Assembly (NCBI RefSeq): GCF_008386575.1
Contig: NZ_VUOA01000005.1
Coordinates: 1 to 64,000 of the forward strand
DNA: 64,000 nucleotides
Source: Salinarimonas soli
GTDB lineage: Bacteria > Pseudomonadota > Alphaproteobacteria > Rhizobiales > Beijerinckiaceae
Reading direction: 5' to 3'
In this document: positions 31,283-39,979 of the stretch, piece after piece
Position numbering within the stretch: position 1 is the first letter of the stretch
Layout of the letters: each line of letters begins with the position of its first letter
Made by a program: the position numbers and the translations under genes
Notes under the pieces: model-generated
What the model was told of the DNA's origin: nothing
Seen by the model: the letters and a program-made list of their open reading frames with translations, nothing else
The model's database searches: none

Positions 31283-32128
31283 ATGACAAGCACTGCCAAC
31301 CCCATCGTCTCCGCGGGCTCCGTTCGCTTCGGCAACCGGCTGCCCTTGAGCCTCATCGCCGGGCCCTGCGCCATGGAGAGCCGCGAGCACGCGCTCGAGA
31401 TGGCGGCGGCGCTTAGCGAGATCGCCGGCCGCCTCGGGATGGGCCTCGTCTACAAGTCGTCCTTCGACAAGGCGAACCGGACGTCCGGCGCCGCGGCGCG
31501 TGGGCTCGGTCTCGCGAAGGCGCTCGCGATCTTCGCCGAGGTGAAGGAGCGGTTCGGACTCCCCGTGCTCACGGACGTCCACGAGGCCGAGCAATGCGGG
31601 CCGGCCGCCGAGGTGGTCGACATTCTCCAGATCCCGGCCTTCCTCTGCCGCCAGACGGACCTTCTCGTCGCGGCCGCCACCACGGGACGCGTGGTGAACG
31701 TGAAGAAGGGGCAGTTCCTGGCCCCCTGGGACATGGCGAACGTAGTCGCCAAGGTCACGGGGGCCGGCAACCCGAACGTGCTCGCCACCGAGCGCGGGGT
31801 ATCCTTCGGCTACAACACGCTCGTGTCGGACATGCGGTCCCTGCCGATCATGGCGGCGACCACGGGCGCTCCCGTCGTGTTCGACGCCACCCATTCGGTG
31901 CAGCAGCCCGGCGGCAAGGGCACCTCCTCGGGCGGCCAGCGGGAGTTCGTGCCCGTGCTGGCGCGCGCGGCCGTGGCGGTCGGCGTGGCGGGCCTCTTCA
32001 TCGAGACCCATGGCGACCCCGACCGCGCGCCGTCCGACGGCCCCAACATGGTGCCCCTGTCGGAGCTGGAGCCGCTCCTCGCCGAGCTGAAGGCCTTCGA
32101 CGCCATCGCGAAGGCGCGCCCTGCCTGA
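31283..32128 (+). CDS. kdsA: 3-deoxy-8-phosphooctulonate synthase
   Basis: KdsA condenses arabinose-5-phosphate with phosphoenolpyruvate to give KDO-8-phosphate for lipopolysaccharide. The 281-residue TIM-barrel enzyme shows [71 protein letters not shown] and the C-terminal [16 protein letters not shown]. The ATG at 31283 gives the usual family N-terminus; the frame is open upstream without similarity. In alphaproteobacteria kdsA usually follows pyrG, and here five genes are inserted between them. Confidence 0.97.
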   Translation: MTSTANPIVSAGSVRFGNRLPLSLIAGPCAMESREHALEMAAALSEIAGRLGMGLVYKSSFDKANRTSGAAARGLGLAKALAIFAEVKERFGLPVLTDVHEAEQCGPAAEVVDILQIPAFLCRQTDLLVAAATTGRVVNVKKGQFLAPWDMANVVAKVTGAGNPNVLATERGVSFGYNTLVSDMRSLPIMAATTGAPVVFDATHSVQQPGGKGTSSGGQREFVPVLARAAVAVGVAGLFIETHGDPDRAPSDGPNMVPLSELEPLLAELKAFDAIAKARPA

Positions 32129-32160
32129 TCTCGGGTGCATCGACCGTCATGCCGACATGG

Positions 32161-32189
32161 AAAAGGCCGGGTGCGAGACCCGGCCTTTT
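32161..32189. terminator. Bidirectional intrinsic terminator between kdsA and the EF-hand gene
   Basis: A perfect 12-bp stem (AAAAGGCCGGGT / ACCCGGCCTTTT) with a five-base loop lies between the convergent 3' ends, with T-runs on either strand. Confidence 0.92.
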
Positions 32190-32216
32190 CTCGTTCGCAG
32201 AGGGCGTCAGCCCGGC

Positions 32217-34175
32217 TCAGCTCGCCTTGAACAGGGTCTTTAGCTGATCGGCGTTGAGGCTGCCGTCGCCGTTCTTCCCGTCGACCTTGGCCACCAGGTC
32301 GGCGACGTCCTTGGCGTCGAGCTTGTTGTCGTCGCCTGCCGCCGCCTTGAGCAGCGAGACGTCGATCTTCAGCGCGTCGGACAGGGCCTTCATCTCCTGG
32401 TCGCCCTCCCAGACGTAGTCGCCGCCATGGGTGTTGGTGGCGATCAGGAAATCGAACACCTCGCCGGTGGAGGCGAACATCGACTCGATGCCGCTCTTGT
32501 CCTTGTTCACGTCGGTGAAGGCGAGGCCCGTATTGGTGTAGTTGCTCCCGCCGCCGTTACCGCCGTTGTTGATCCCGAAGAGGGTGTTGAAGCCCGCTTC
32601 GTCCAGCTCGCCGTCGCTGTCCTGCGCCTTCACCGCCTTGTCGATGTCGGCCTTGTCGAGATACCCGTCGGTGCCGGCCATCTTCGTCAGGACGTCGAGG
32701 CTCAGGCCGCTCTTGGAGGACAGGTCCTTGATCTCGTCGCCCTGCCAGGCGTTGTCGTCGCCGGGCGGGCTGATCGCCGCCATCTTGGTGAAGATCTCGT
32801 CCGTGTTGACGGACTTATTGCCGTTCGCGTCCACCGAGCCGAAAGAGAAGGCGGCTCCCGTGCCGGAGCCACCGCCGGCCTTGCTGATGCCGAAGAAGCT
32901 GTTCAGCTCGTCCGCGTTCAGCTGCCCGTCGTCGTCGCCACCGCTCGCCTTGTCGATCTTGCTGAATCCGGCGTCGATGTCGGCGCTGTCGAGATAGCCG
33001 TCGGTGCCGGCCATGGCGGTCAGCGTGTTCACGTCGACGCCCAGCGCCTTGGCAAGGTCCTTGATCTCGTCGCCCTGCCACTTGCCGTCGCCGCCGTCGG
33101 TCTTCGTGGCGGCGAGGAAGTCCTTCAGCTCGCTCTTCGAGATCAGCATCGAGTTGATGCCGTCCTTGTCCTTGTTGATGTCCGAGAACTTGAAGGTCGG
33201 CGTCGTCGTGCCGGTGCCGGTCCCGCCGTTGCCGAGCCCGAACAGCGCGTTGAAGCCCGCCTCGTCGAGGGCGCCGTCGCTGTCCTGCGCCTTGACGGCG
33301 TTGGTGATATCGGTCTCGTCGAGATAGCCGTCCGTGCCGGCCGTCTTGGTCAGCACGTCGAGGCTGATGCCGCTCTTCGAAGCGAGATCCTTGATCTCGT
33401 CGCCCTGCCACGCCTTGTCGTCGCCGGGCGAGCTGAGGGCCGAGAGCTTCGTGTAGATCTCGCCACCCGTCACGGACTTGTCGCCGTTCGCGTCGACAGA
33501 GGCGAAATTGAAGCCGGTGCCGCCGGCCCCGGGGGCGTCGCCCGCCTTGCTAATGCCGAAGAAGGTGTTGAGCTCGTCGGCGTTGAGCTGGCCGTCGTCG
33601 TCGCCGCCCGACGCCTTGTCGACGCTGCCGAACGCTGCGTCGAGGTCGCTGCCGTCGAGGTAGCCGTCGCAGCCCGCATAGCCCGCGAGCTTGCTGGCGT
33701 CGGCGCCGGTCGCCTTGGCGAGCGCCTTGACCTCGTCGCCGTCGAGCTTGTTGTCGCCGTTGGTGTCGTACTTCATCACCGCGAACTTGAGCTCGTCCTT
33801 GGAGATGAACATCGAATTGATGCCGTCCTTATCCTTGTTCACGTCCGCGAACTTGAGGCTGCCCGAGCCGCCGCCCTTGTCGTCGGCCTTGAAGAAGGCG
33901 TCGAGCTCGGAACGCATGAAGACGCCGTCAGTATCGCCCTTGTCGCGGCGGTCGACCGTGTCCATGCGGGCCACGAGCTCGGACAGGTTGATGGTCTTGC
34001 CGTCGTCCTTCTTAGGAACGGCCTCGAACGACCCATCCTTCACGCCGAGAGCCTTCATGAAGCCCTCGAACTCGGTCTTGTCCATCTCGCGGTCGTTGCC
34101 GGCGTGCTGCAGGAACAGATCCGTGAATTCACCGTACGACTTCGTACCGTCCTTCCAGCTGGCCCAATCCGTCAT
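32217..34175 (-). CDS. Modular EF-hand-like calcium-binding repeat protein
   Basis: The 652-residue acidic protein consists of about six modules of roughly 100 residues: a diverged N-terminal module (about 5-97), then alternating A-type (111-210, 331-430, 553-650) and B-type (227-315, 447-535) modules, each closing with a short LNxFFGI-like helix. Most modules contain several Asp/Asn/Gly-rich loops; the clearest canonical EF-hand loop is DTNGDNKLDGDE at 136-147. Others are GTDGYLD and KASGGDDDGQLNADEL. No N-terminal signal peptide or membrane segment is visible. Rhizobial calsymin (CasA) is a precedent for a signal-less secreted EF-hand repeat protein, but identity is not implied. A calcium-binding role is inferred. 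The promoter region is unusually AT-rich. Confidence 0.8.
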   Translation of the reverse strand: MTDWASWKDGTKSYGEFTDLFLQHAGNDREMDKTEFEGFMKALGVKDGSFEAVPKKDDGKTINLSELVARMDTVDRRDKGDTDGVFMRSELDAFFKADDKGGGSGSLKFADVNKDKDGINSMFISKDELKFAVMKYDTNGDNKLDGDEVKALAKATGADASKLAGYAGCDGYLDGSDLDAAFGSVDKASGGDDDGQLNADELNTFFGISKAGDAPGAGGTGFNFASVDANGDKSVTGGEIYTKLSALSSPGDDKAWQGDEIKDLASKSGISLDVLTKTAGTDGYLDETDITNAVKAQDSDGALDEAGFNALFGLGNGGTGTGTTTPTFKFSDINKDKDGINSMLISKSELKDFLAATKTDGGDGKWQGDEIKDLAKALGVDVNTLTAMAGTDGYLDSADIDAGFSKIDKASGGDDDGQLNADELNSFFGISKAGGGSGTGAAFSFGSVDANGNKSVNTDEIFTKMAAISPPGDDNAWQGDEIKDLSSKSGLSLDVLTKMAGTDGYLDKADIDKAVKAQDSDGELDEAGFNTLFGINNGGNGGGSNYTNTGLAFTDVNKDKSGIESMFASTGEVFDFLIATNTHGGDYVWEGDQEMKALSDALKIDVSLLKAAAGDDNKLDAKDVADLVAKVDGKNGDGSLNADQLKTLFKAS

Positions 34176-34365
34176 AATCCGCCTCCTAACCCATCCTCGC
34201 CCATCAGCTCGCCGCAGAGCTTATCGTATGACACAACGTGCCTACTTCCTCCTATCTACTCTGGGCGGATAAGACATTCAATCAGAATATAGAAATCACG
34301 TAGCAGATAATCTTATATAGGGATATATAACTCAAAATCATATAACAACCGATAGAAACTGAGTT
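34176..34365. other. AT-rich intergenic segment upstream of the EF-hand gene
   Basis: These 190 bases separate the EF-hand gene from the HIT gene, both on the minus strand. The part from about 34255 to 34366 is markedly AT-rich (for example ATCTTATATAGGGATATATA around 34306-34328) in an otherwise GC-rich chromosome. It must hold the promoter of the EF-hand gene. No terminator with a strong GC stem is seen for the HIT gene. A GGAGG-like ribosome site (reverse of CCTCC near 34183) precedes the EF-hand ATG. Confidence 0.6.
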
Positions 34366-34788
34366 TCAGATTATCGCACGAGAGATCGTCTGGGCAAGCT
34401 CCGCGAGCCTGTCGTTCGGGGCCATCGCTCCCGAATGCGGGCGCATGGCAACGCCCTCCATGCGGGGGATGATGTGGAAGTGCAGGTGGAAGACGACTTG
34501 GCCGCCGGCGCTCTCGTTGAACTGCTGGATCGTGAGCCCGTCTGCGCCCATCGCGGCCTTCACGGCACGGGCGACCCGCTGGACGCTCGCGATGGTGGCG
34601 GCCAGACCCTCGGGGCTGACGTCGAGGATCGTCCGCGCCGGCTCCTTGGGGATGACGAGCACGTGCCCGTCCGCCCGGGGCATGATGTCCATGAAGGCGA
34701 GGGTCCGCTCGTCCTGGTAGACCCGGTGACAGGGAAGGTCCCCGCGCAGGATCTTCGCGAACACGTTGTCGGGATCGTAACCAGCCAT
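34366..34788 (-). CDS. HIT family nucleotide-binding protein (HinT-like)
   Basis: The 140-residue protein has the histidine triad HLHFHIIPR (HxHxHxx) near residue 100 and the preceding conserved blocks VFAKILRGDLPCHRVYQDE and DIMPRADGHVLVIPKEP. HIT proteins of this group hydrolyse adenosine phosphoramidates and acyl-adenylates. I chose the ATG at 34788, which gives MAGYDPDNVFAKILRG; a longer frame begins at 34833 without similarity. It follows the GNAT-like gene by 54 bases on the same strand. Confidence 0.93.
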   Translation of the reverse strand: MAGYDPDNVFAKILRGDLPCHRVYQDERTLAFMDIMPRADGHVLVIPKEPARTILDVSPEGLAATIASVQRVARAVKAAMGADGLTIQQFNESAGGQVVFHLHFHIIPRMEGVAMRPHSGAMAPNDRLAELAQTISRAII

Positions 34789-34842
34789 CGTGGCCTCCGG
34801 GGATCTGTCGCGGGCTTTTGTGCCGCGCGCCACGGCGCCCGT

Positions 34843-36102
34843 CTAGGGGGCGGGCTCCCCGCGGCGGAACGGGGCGGCCTCGCCGAGCTCCTCGGCGGCG
34901 GCCTCCACATAGGATCGCTCCTGGCGCAGATACGCCGCCACCGCCCGCCTCAGGCTCGGGTCGGCGATGTCGTGCGCCGAATAGGTGAAGGCCGGGCGAT
35001 AGCCGCGGGCGAGCTTGTGCTCCCCTTGCGCCCCTGCCTCCACCCGCGCGAGGCCGCGCGCGATCGCGAAGTCGATGGCCTGGTAGTAACAGACCTCGAA
35101 ATGCAGGAACGGATGGTCCTCGACGCAGCCCCAGTTGCGCCCGTAGAGCGCCGCATCGCCGATGAAGTTGATCGCGCCCGCGATGTAGCGCTCCCCCTTC
35201 TTGGCCATGACGAGCAGGACGCGATCCGCCATGCGCTCGCCGATCAGGGCGAAGAAGCGTCGGTTCAGGTAGGGCCGCCCCCACTTGCGCGAGCCGGTGT
35301 CCATATAGAAGGCGAAGAAGGCGTCCCAGTGCTCCTCGCGGATGTCCGCGCCCGTGACCCACTCGATATTGATGCCCGTGCCCAATGCATCCCGGCGCTC
35401 GCGGCGGATCGCCTTGCGCTTGCGGGAGGCGAGCGCCCCGAGGAAGTCGTCGAACGAGCCGTAGCCTTCGTTGATCCAGTGGAACTGCTGGTCGGTGCGC
35501 TTCAGGAACCCCGCATCCGCAAGCCGTTCCCATTCGGGCTCGCGGCAGAACGTGCAATGGATCGAGGAGGCGTTCACCTGCTCGCGCAGTGCCCGCAGGC
35601 CCGCCACCAGGCGCTCCGTCGCGGCGACGGGCTCCACCCCGGGGCGGATCAGGAGGCGCGGGCCCGTCACCGGCGTGAAGGGCGCCGACACCTGGATCTT
35701 CGGATAATAGCGCCCGCCCGCGCGCTCGTAGGCGTCGGCCCAGGCATGGTCGAACACGTACTCGCCCTGCGAGTTCGTTTTCACATAGGCCGGCACCGCG
35801 GCGTCGAGCCGGCCGTCGGTCTCCAGGAGCACGTGGACGGGCGTCCACCCGGCCTTCGGCGCGGCGCAGCCCGCCTCCTCGAGGGAGGACAGGAAGGCGT
35901 GCGACACGAACGGGTTGAAGGTCTCCTCGCCGGCCGGTGGGTCGTCCCGGGCGGGGTTCGCGCAGGCGTCCCACTGATCGGCCGGAACGGCTTTGATGGC
36001 GGTGGCGACCTTCAGGAGGCTTTCGGGCACATCGTCCGTCCGGGTGTCTGAAACCTGATGGAGGTACGCAGCCGACCCCGGAACGGATCCCGGCTGCGTC
36101 AC
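34843..36102 (-). CDS. GNAT family N-acetyltransferase, peptidogalycan biosynthesis (COG3146) type
   Basis: The 419-residue protein resembles the COG3146/DUF482 family: FVSHAFLSSLEEAGCAAP near residue 65, VFDHAWADAYERAGGRYYPK, PFTPVTGPRLL, HCTFCREPEWERL, RKRKAIRRERR and the C-terminal YRPAFTYSAHDIADPSLRRAV. Members are predicted aminoacyl or acyl transferases of the FemABX/GNAT superfamily; the substrate is not known. It is 12 bases after the GDPD gene, so RidA, GDPD, GNAT and HIT form a minus-strand operon. Confidence 0.85.
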   Translation of the reverse strand: MTQPGSVPGSAAYLHQVSDTRTDDVPESLLKVATAIKAVPADQWDACANPARDDPPAGEETFNPFVSHAFLSSLEEAGCAAPKAGWTPVHVLLETDGRLDAAVPAYVKTNSQGEYVFDHAWADAYERAGGRYYPKIQVSAPFTPVTGPRLLIRPGVEPVAATERLVAGLRALREQVNASSIHCTFCREPEWERLADAGFLKRTDQQFHWINEGYGSFDDFLGALASRKRKAIRRERRDALGTGINIEWVTGADIREEHWDAFFAFYMDTGSRKWGRPYLNRRFFALIGERMADRVLLVMAKKGERYIAGAINFIGDAALYGRNWGCVEDHPFLHFEVCYYQAIDFAIARGLARVEAGAQGEHKLARGYRPAFTYSAHDIADPSLRRAVAAYLRQERSYVEAAAEELGEAAPFRRGEPAP

Positions 36103-36114
36103 CGCTTCAGCCCG

Positions 36115-36864
36115 TCAGGGCACGAACCCCTCGAACACCATCTGGTCCGCGTGCTCGGCCGCGCGACGCCGGTCCTCGTCGGTGCGGACGGTCCAGGTCA
36201 TGACGGGTCGCCGGCCGAGGAGGCGGCTCAGATGAGGCGCCGCGTGAGGCAGGTCGGCGACGCGCCAGGACACGAAGTCCGGCTCCGTCTCGGCGAAGTG
36301 GAGCAGGTTGGCCATGGCGTGCTTCATCTTCGGCGTGAGGCGCCGCCAATCGGGATGCTCGTAGTGAGCCTCCGCCACGATGCCGCGCGGGATCCCCGGC
36401 GCGAGGCGCCGGACCTCCGCCAGGACCGCCGGATCGAACGTCTTGATCGCCACGGGCCCGGGATGGGCCGAAACGATCTCCACCGTGCGCCGGGTCAGGG
36501 TCATGTCGCCGTCGTAGCGGCTCTTGATCTCAACCACGAGGGGCACGCGACCGGCGATCTCGTCGAGAAAGGTGGCAAGCGTCGGGATCCGGTCGGAGGT
36601 GCTGCCGGAGATCGCGATGGCGGCGAGCGCGTCGGCGCGCCGCTCGCGCACCGCGCCGCTCTCCCCGGTGAGGCGCTCCAGCGTGTAGTCGTGGAAGATC
36701 ATGGCCTCGCCGTCCGACGAGTCCTGCACGTCGCACTCGATGGCGAAGCCGTGCGCGATCGCCGCCCGCACGGCCGTGATCGTGTTCTCGATGACGCCCC
36801 GGCTCCGCTCATGCAGGCCCCGGTGGGCGATGGGCTGGGCGACCAGCCAGTCGGGCGCGCTCAT
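36115..36864 (-). CDS. Glycerophosphodiester phosphodiesterase family protein
   Basis: The 249-residue TIM-barrel protein carries the GDPD signature: IAHRGLHERSRGVIENTITAVRAA with catalytic His, then IECDVQDSSDGEAMIFHDYTLERLT containing the metal-binding Glu-Asp and second His, and VEIKSRY. It hydrolyses glycerophosphodiesters such as those from phospholipid turnover, probably in the cytosol since no signal peptide is seen. The ATG at 36864 overlaps the stop of the RidA gene (ATGA), indicating coupling. Confidence 0.92.
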   Translation of the reverse strand: MSAPDWLVAQPIAHRGLHERSRGVIENTITAVRAAIAHGFAIECDVQDSSDGEAMIFHDYTLERLTGESGAVRERRADALAAIAISGSTSDRIPTLATFLDEIAGRVPLVVEIKSRYDGDMTLTRRTVEIVSAHPGPVAIKTFDPAVLAEVRRLAPGIPRGIVAEAHYEHPDWRRLTPKMKHAMANLLHFAETEPDFVSWRVADLPHAAPHLSRLLGRRPVMTWTVRTDEDRRRAAEHADQMVFEGFVP

Positions 36865-37331
36865 CGGACCTCGAACATCCCTTCGACCTCGACGGCGGCG
36901 TCGAGGGGCAGCTCCGCGACGCCGATGGTGGAGCGGGCATGGCGCCCTGCCTCGCCCAGCACGTCGACCATGAGATCGGAGGCGCCGTTCATCACCTGCG
37001 CCACCGCCGCGAAAGTCGGCACCACGTTGATGAAGCCGCCCAGGCGCACGCAGCGCACCACCCGGTCGAGATCCCCGACGGCGGCCTTGAGCTGGGCCAG
37101 AAGGTTGATGGCGCACAGGCGGGCGGCCTCGCGTCCGGCCTCCGGCGAGATCTCCGCGCCGAGCTTGCCCGTGTGGGCGGGGCTGAGCTTGCCGTCGGGA
37201 CCGAGGCAGATCTGGCCCGAGATCACGATGAGGTTGCCGGTGCGCACGAACGGGACGTAGTCCGCGACCGGCGCGGCGGCCTTGGGCAGCGTGATGCCGA
37301 GTTCGGCGAGCTTGGTGTCGACGGCGCTCAT
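36861..37331 (-). CDS. RidA family protein
   Basis: The 156-residue protein fits the longer subgroup of the RidA/YjgF family (YjgF/Yer057c/UK114). It shows the family core FVRTGNLIVISGQICLGPDG, AINLLAQLKAAVGDLDRVVRCVRLGGFINV and the C-terminal RSTIGVAELPLDAAVEVEGMFEV; the Arg in RSTIGVAELP is the residue used by RidA to bind the imine or enamine carboxylate. RidA deaminates reactive enamines from PLP enzymes; this subgroup is less studied. It heads the RidA-GDPD-GNAT-HIT operon and is divergent from the eipB-like gene. Confidence 0.92.
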   Translation of the reverse strand: MSAVDTKLAELGITLPKAAAPVADYVPFVRTGNLIVISGQICLGPDGKLSPAHTGKLGAEISPEAGREAARLCAINLLAQLKAAVGDLDRVVRCVRLGGFINVVPTFAAVAQVMNGASDLMVDVLGEAGRHARSTIGVAELPLDAAVEVEGMFEVR

Positions 37332-37455
37332 CTGGGGTGCTCCCTGCAGGACGGGGCGTTCTGGCCCATCGCTCGACGCGCGGCAAGAGCGGTCGTTGCA
37401 GCCGCCGCGGCTTGAGCCTATGTCGGGGAGGCCGAACCTGCGTAGAGGATGCCCG

Positions 37456-38301
37456 ATGTCGCAACGCCGCATTTCCGGCCTGATCGCCGCCGCATTGCTG
37501 CTGGCGGCGAGCCCGCTTGCCGCGCAGGAGCGTCCCCGGGACGGCCGGATGCCGCTCGTGCCGCACCGGGCGGTATACGACCTCGCCCTGACCTCGAGCA
37601 CGGGGAGCCGTACGGTCGAGAGCGCGCAAGGTCGGATCGCCTTCGATTTCTCGGGCGACGCATGCGACGGTTATGCCCTGAAATACCGCCAGGTCACGCA
37701 GCTTCAGAGCGGCGAGGCCGGCGAGCGGACATCGGACATGGCGAGCGCCACCTTCGAGAGCGCCGACGGGCGCGAGCTCCGTTTTCGGATCGAGAACCGC
37801 GGCGACGGGACGGCCTCCACGGTCGACGGCGACGCCGAGCGGCGCCAGAACGGCGATCTCCAGGTGAATCTCCGCCAGCCAGAGCGCGACAAGTTCGTGG
37901 CGAACGGCCCGGTGATCTTCCCCACCGCCCACATCCAGACCCTGATCGACGCGGCGAAGGCCGGGCAGACGAGCCTCAGCGTCCGGGTGTTCGACGGCTC
38001 GGACGACGGCCGCAAGGTTTACGACACGCTGGCCGTGATCGGCCGGCGGATCGAGCCCGGCGCGAGCGCCGCCGTCGAGGAGGCGGCCCGGCACGAGTCC
38101 CTTACCAGGACGGCGCGCTGGCCCGTGACGCTGAGCTATTTCTCGCCTGGCTCCGGCGAGCGCACGCCCGTCTACGTGATCTCCTTCGAGCTCTACGAGA
38201 ACGGCGTCAGCCGTGCCCTGCGGCTCGACTACGGCGAGTTCGCCCTCAAGGGCGATCTCACGGCCTATGAGCCCACGGGCACGGGCGAGTGCCGGAAATA
38301 G
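37456..38301 (+). CDS. eipB: EipB-like cell envelope integrity protein (DUF1849)
   Basis: The 281-residue exported protein has a signal peptide ending LAAQ near residue 23 and the DUF1849 fold features: PHRAVYDLALTSSTGSRTVESAQGRIAFDF, the ACDGYALKYRQ motif with its Cys, and the C-terminal TGTGECRK Cys. These two cysteines correspond to the conserved disulphide of Brucella EipB, a periplasmic beta-spiral protein needed for envelope integrity. The gene is convergent with dinB and divergent from the RidA gene. The family assignment is from motif recall and is fairly firm. Confidence 0.85.
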   Translation: MSQRRISGLIAAALLLAASPLAAQERPRDGRMPLVPHRAVYDLALTSSTGSRTVESAQGRIAFDFSGDACDGYALKYRQVTQLQSGEAGERTSDMASATFESADGRELRFRIENRGDGTASTVDGDAERRQNGDLQVNLRQPERDKFVANGPVIFPTAHIQTLIDAAKAGQTSLSVRVFDGSDDGRKVYDTLAVIGRRIEPGASAAVEEAARHESLTRTARWPVTLSYFSPGSGERTPVYVISFELYENGVSRALRLDYGEFALKGDLTAYEPTGTGECRK

Positions 38302-38311
38302 CACGGGGGAA

Positions 38312-39589
38312 CTAGCGGCGCCGGTCCCGCAGGGACAGCCCCCGCAGCACCGCGCCGTCGCCGAACCTCTCCCGCAGCCGGTCGATCGCGGCCTCGCGGC
38401 GCGCTGCCCGGCCCACCTCTAGGTCCGCGAGGTCGCCCCGGTCCGCCTCCGCACCATCCGTTAGGTCAGAAGCGCCGATGCCGATGAGGCGGAACGCCGT
38501 GCCGTCGCATTCCGCGCGCAGGAGAGCGCGGGCGGGCTCGTAGAGGCGGGTCGCGAGCTGGGTCGGCGGCAGGCCCGAGGTCTGGCGGGTGCGAAGGCGA
38601 AAGCCGGTGTCCTTCAGCTTGAGCGTGACGCTGCCGCCGGCCAGCCCTGAGCGCTTGAGCCGCGCCGACACCTTCTCGGCCAGGCGCCAGAGAATGGGCT
38701 CGAGATCCTCCAGGCTGCGCAGGTCCTCGTCGAAGGTGGTCTCGGCCGACACGCTTTTCGTCTCGCGTTCGGGCCGCACGGGCCGGTCGTCCTCACCCCG
38801 GGCCAGGCGGGCGAGGCGGGGCGCGTCCGAGCCGGCGACGCGGTAGAGGTCGGCCAGGGGACGCCCGAGGAGGTGGCGCACGAGAGTGATGCCAGCCTGC
38901 GCGAGCCGAGCCCCGGCGGCTGCGCCGATGCCGGGCAGGATGCCGACGGGCTTGTCGCCGAGGAACGCCGCCGCCTCCTGCTGCCCGATGATCGAGAAGC
39001 CCCGCGGCTTGTCGAAGTCCGAGGCGATCTTCGCGAGGAACTTGTTGGGCGCGAGCCCCACCGACACCGTCACGCCGACCTCGTGCTCGACCGCTCGCGC
39101 GAAGCGGGCGAGGGTCAAGGCGGGGCTCGCACCGTGGAGGCGGTCCGTCCCGTTCAGATCGAGGAACGCCTGGTCGATGGAGAGGGGCTCGACGAGGGGC
39201 GTCAGGTCGAGCATGCGGGTCCGGATCTCGCGGCCGACCTGCTTGTACTTCTCCATATCGGGCCGAATCACCACCGCGTCGGGGCAGGCCTCCAGCGCCT
39301 TGAACATCGGCATGGCGGAGCGCACCCCGTAGGTGCGCGCCACGTAGCAGCAGGTGGCGGCGACGCCGCGCCGTCCGCCGCCGACGATCACGGGCCGGTC
39401 CCGCAGCGACGGATCGTCTCGCTTCTCCACCGCCGCGTAGAACGCGTCGCAATCGACATGGGCGATGGCGAGCCGGTCGCGCTCGGGGTGGGCGAGGAGG
39501 CGCGGGGAGCCGCAGGCCGCGCAGCGCCGGGCCGCCGCCGCCGCGAAGCGGAGGCAGTCCCGGCACAGCGGCGCGGCTCCGCCGGTCAC
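38312..39589 (-). CDS. dinB: DNA polymerase IV with N-terminal cysteine-rich motif
   Basis: Y-family translesion polymerase. The catalytic motifs are AHVDCDAFYAAVEKRDDP, SIDQAFLDLNGT with the DE-equivalent carboxylates, and VGLAPNKFLAKIASDFDKP, followed by the little-finger domain. The N-terminus carries C9-x2-C12-x10-C23-x2-C26, a probable zinc knuckle seen in one subgroup of alphaproteobacterial DinB. I take the GTG at 39589 as the start because it overlaps the stop of the upstream DUF3572 gene (GTGA); an ATG at 39667 would overlap that gene by 82 bases. No GTTC-N7-GTTC box was seen ahead of the DUF3572-dinB pair. Product 425 residues. Confidence 0.93.
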   Translation of the reverse strand: MTGGAAPLCRDCLRFAAAAARRCAACGSPRLLAHPERDRLAIAHVDCDAFYAAVEKRDDPSLRDRPVIVGGGRRGVAATCCYVARTYGVRSAMPMFKALEACPDAVVIRPDMEKYKQVGREIRTRMLDLTPLVEPLSIDQAFLDLNGTDRLHGASPALTLARFARAVEHEVGVTVSVGLAPNKFLAKIASDFDKPRGFSIIGQQEAAAFLGDKPVGILPGIGAAAGARLAQAGITLVRHLLGRPLADLYRVAGSDAPRLARLARGEDDRPVRPERETKSVSAETTFDEDLRSLEDLEPILWRLAEKVSARLKRSGLAGGSVTLKLKDTGFRLRTRQTSGLPPTQLATRLYEPARALLRAECDGTAFRLIGIGASDLTDGAEADRGDLADLEVGRAARREAAIDRLRERFGDGAVLRGLSLRDRRR

Positions 39590-39885
39590 GGCTCGGAGCG
39601 CGTCGGCGAGAGCGCGCGCTGGGCCGCCACGATCGTCTCCGGCGTCCGGTCGAGGGCTTGCGAGCATGCGACGAGCAGCGTCTCGTCGCCCGCCACATAG
39701 TCGAGGACGGCGGCGAGGAAGCCCGGCGAGCGCGCCGCGTCGCGCACGTTCTCGGGCTCCAGCCCCGTCAGGTTGAGGAAACGCATGAGCCGCTGCGGCT
39801 CGCCGGCGAGAAAGCCAAGCGCTTCGATTGCGAGGCTTTCAGGATCCGTAAATTGCGTCGGCTTCTGGAAGGTGCGATTTGCCAT
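39586..39885 (-). CDS. DUF3572 family protein
   Basis: The 99-residue helical protein has the DUF3572 pattern [31 protein letters not shown] followed by [24 protein letters not shown]. No function is known. The gene precedes dinB with an overlapping GTGA junction, implying coupled translation, and this pairing is a recurring alphaproteobacterial arrangement next to divK. It is divergent from divK. Confidence 0.88.
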   Translation of the reverse strand: MANRTFQKPTQFTDPESLAIEALGFLAGEPQRLMRFLNLTGLEPENVRDAARSPGFLAAVLDYVAGDETLLVACSQALDRTPETIVAAQRALSPTRSEP

Positions 39886-39979
39886 TCGTCAACAGGTCCC
39901 GTCTAAGGTGATCATGGATTGGGACGGCGTCCGGGTGAAGTACCCGCGCAAGGGCAGCCGGGGCAATGGGACGGTAGCC

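Noticed and set aside
32427-34292. 621-codon open frame antisense to the EF-hand gene
   Set aside because: The length is a by-product of the repetitive GC-rich codons on the opposite strand; the translated sequence is a Val/Gly/Ala/Arg-rich repeat mirror with no ribosome site.
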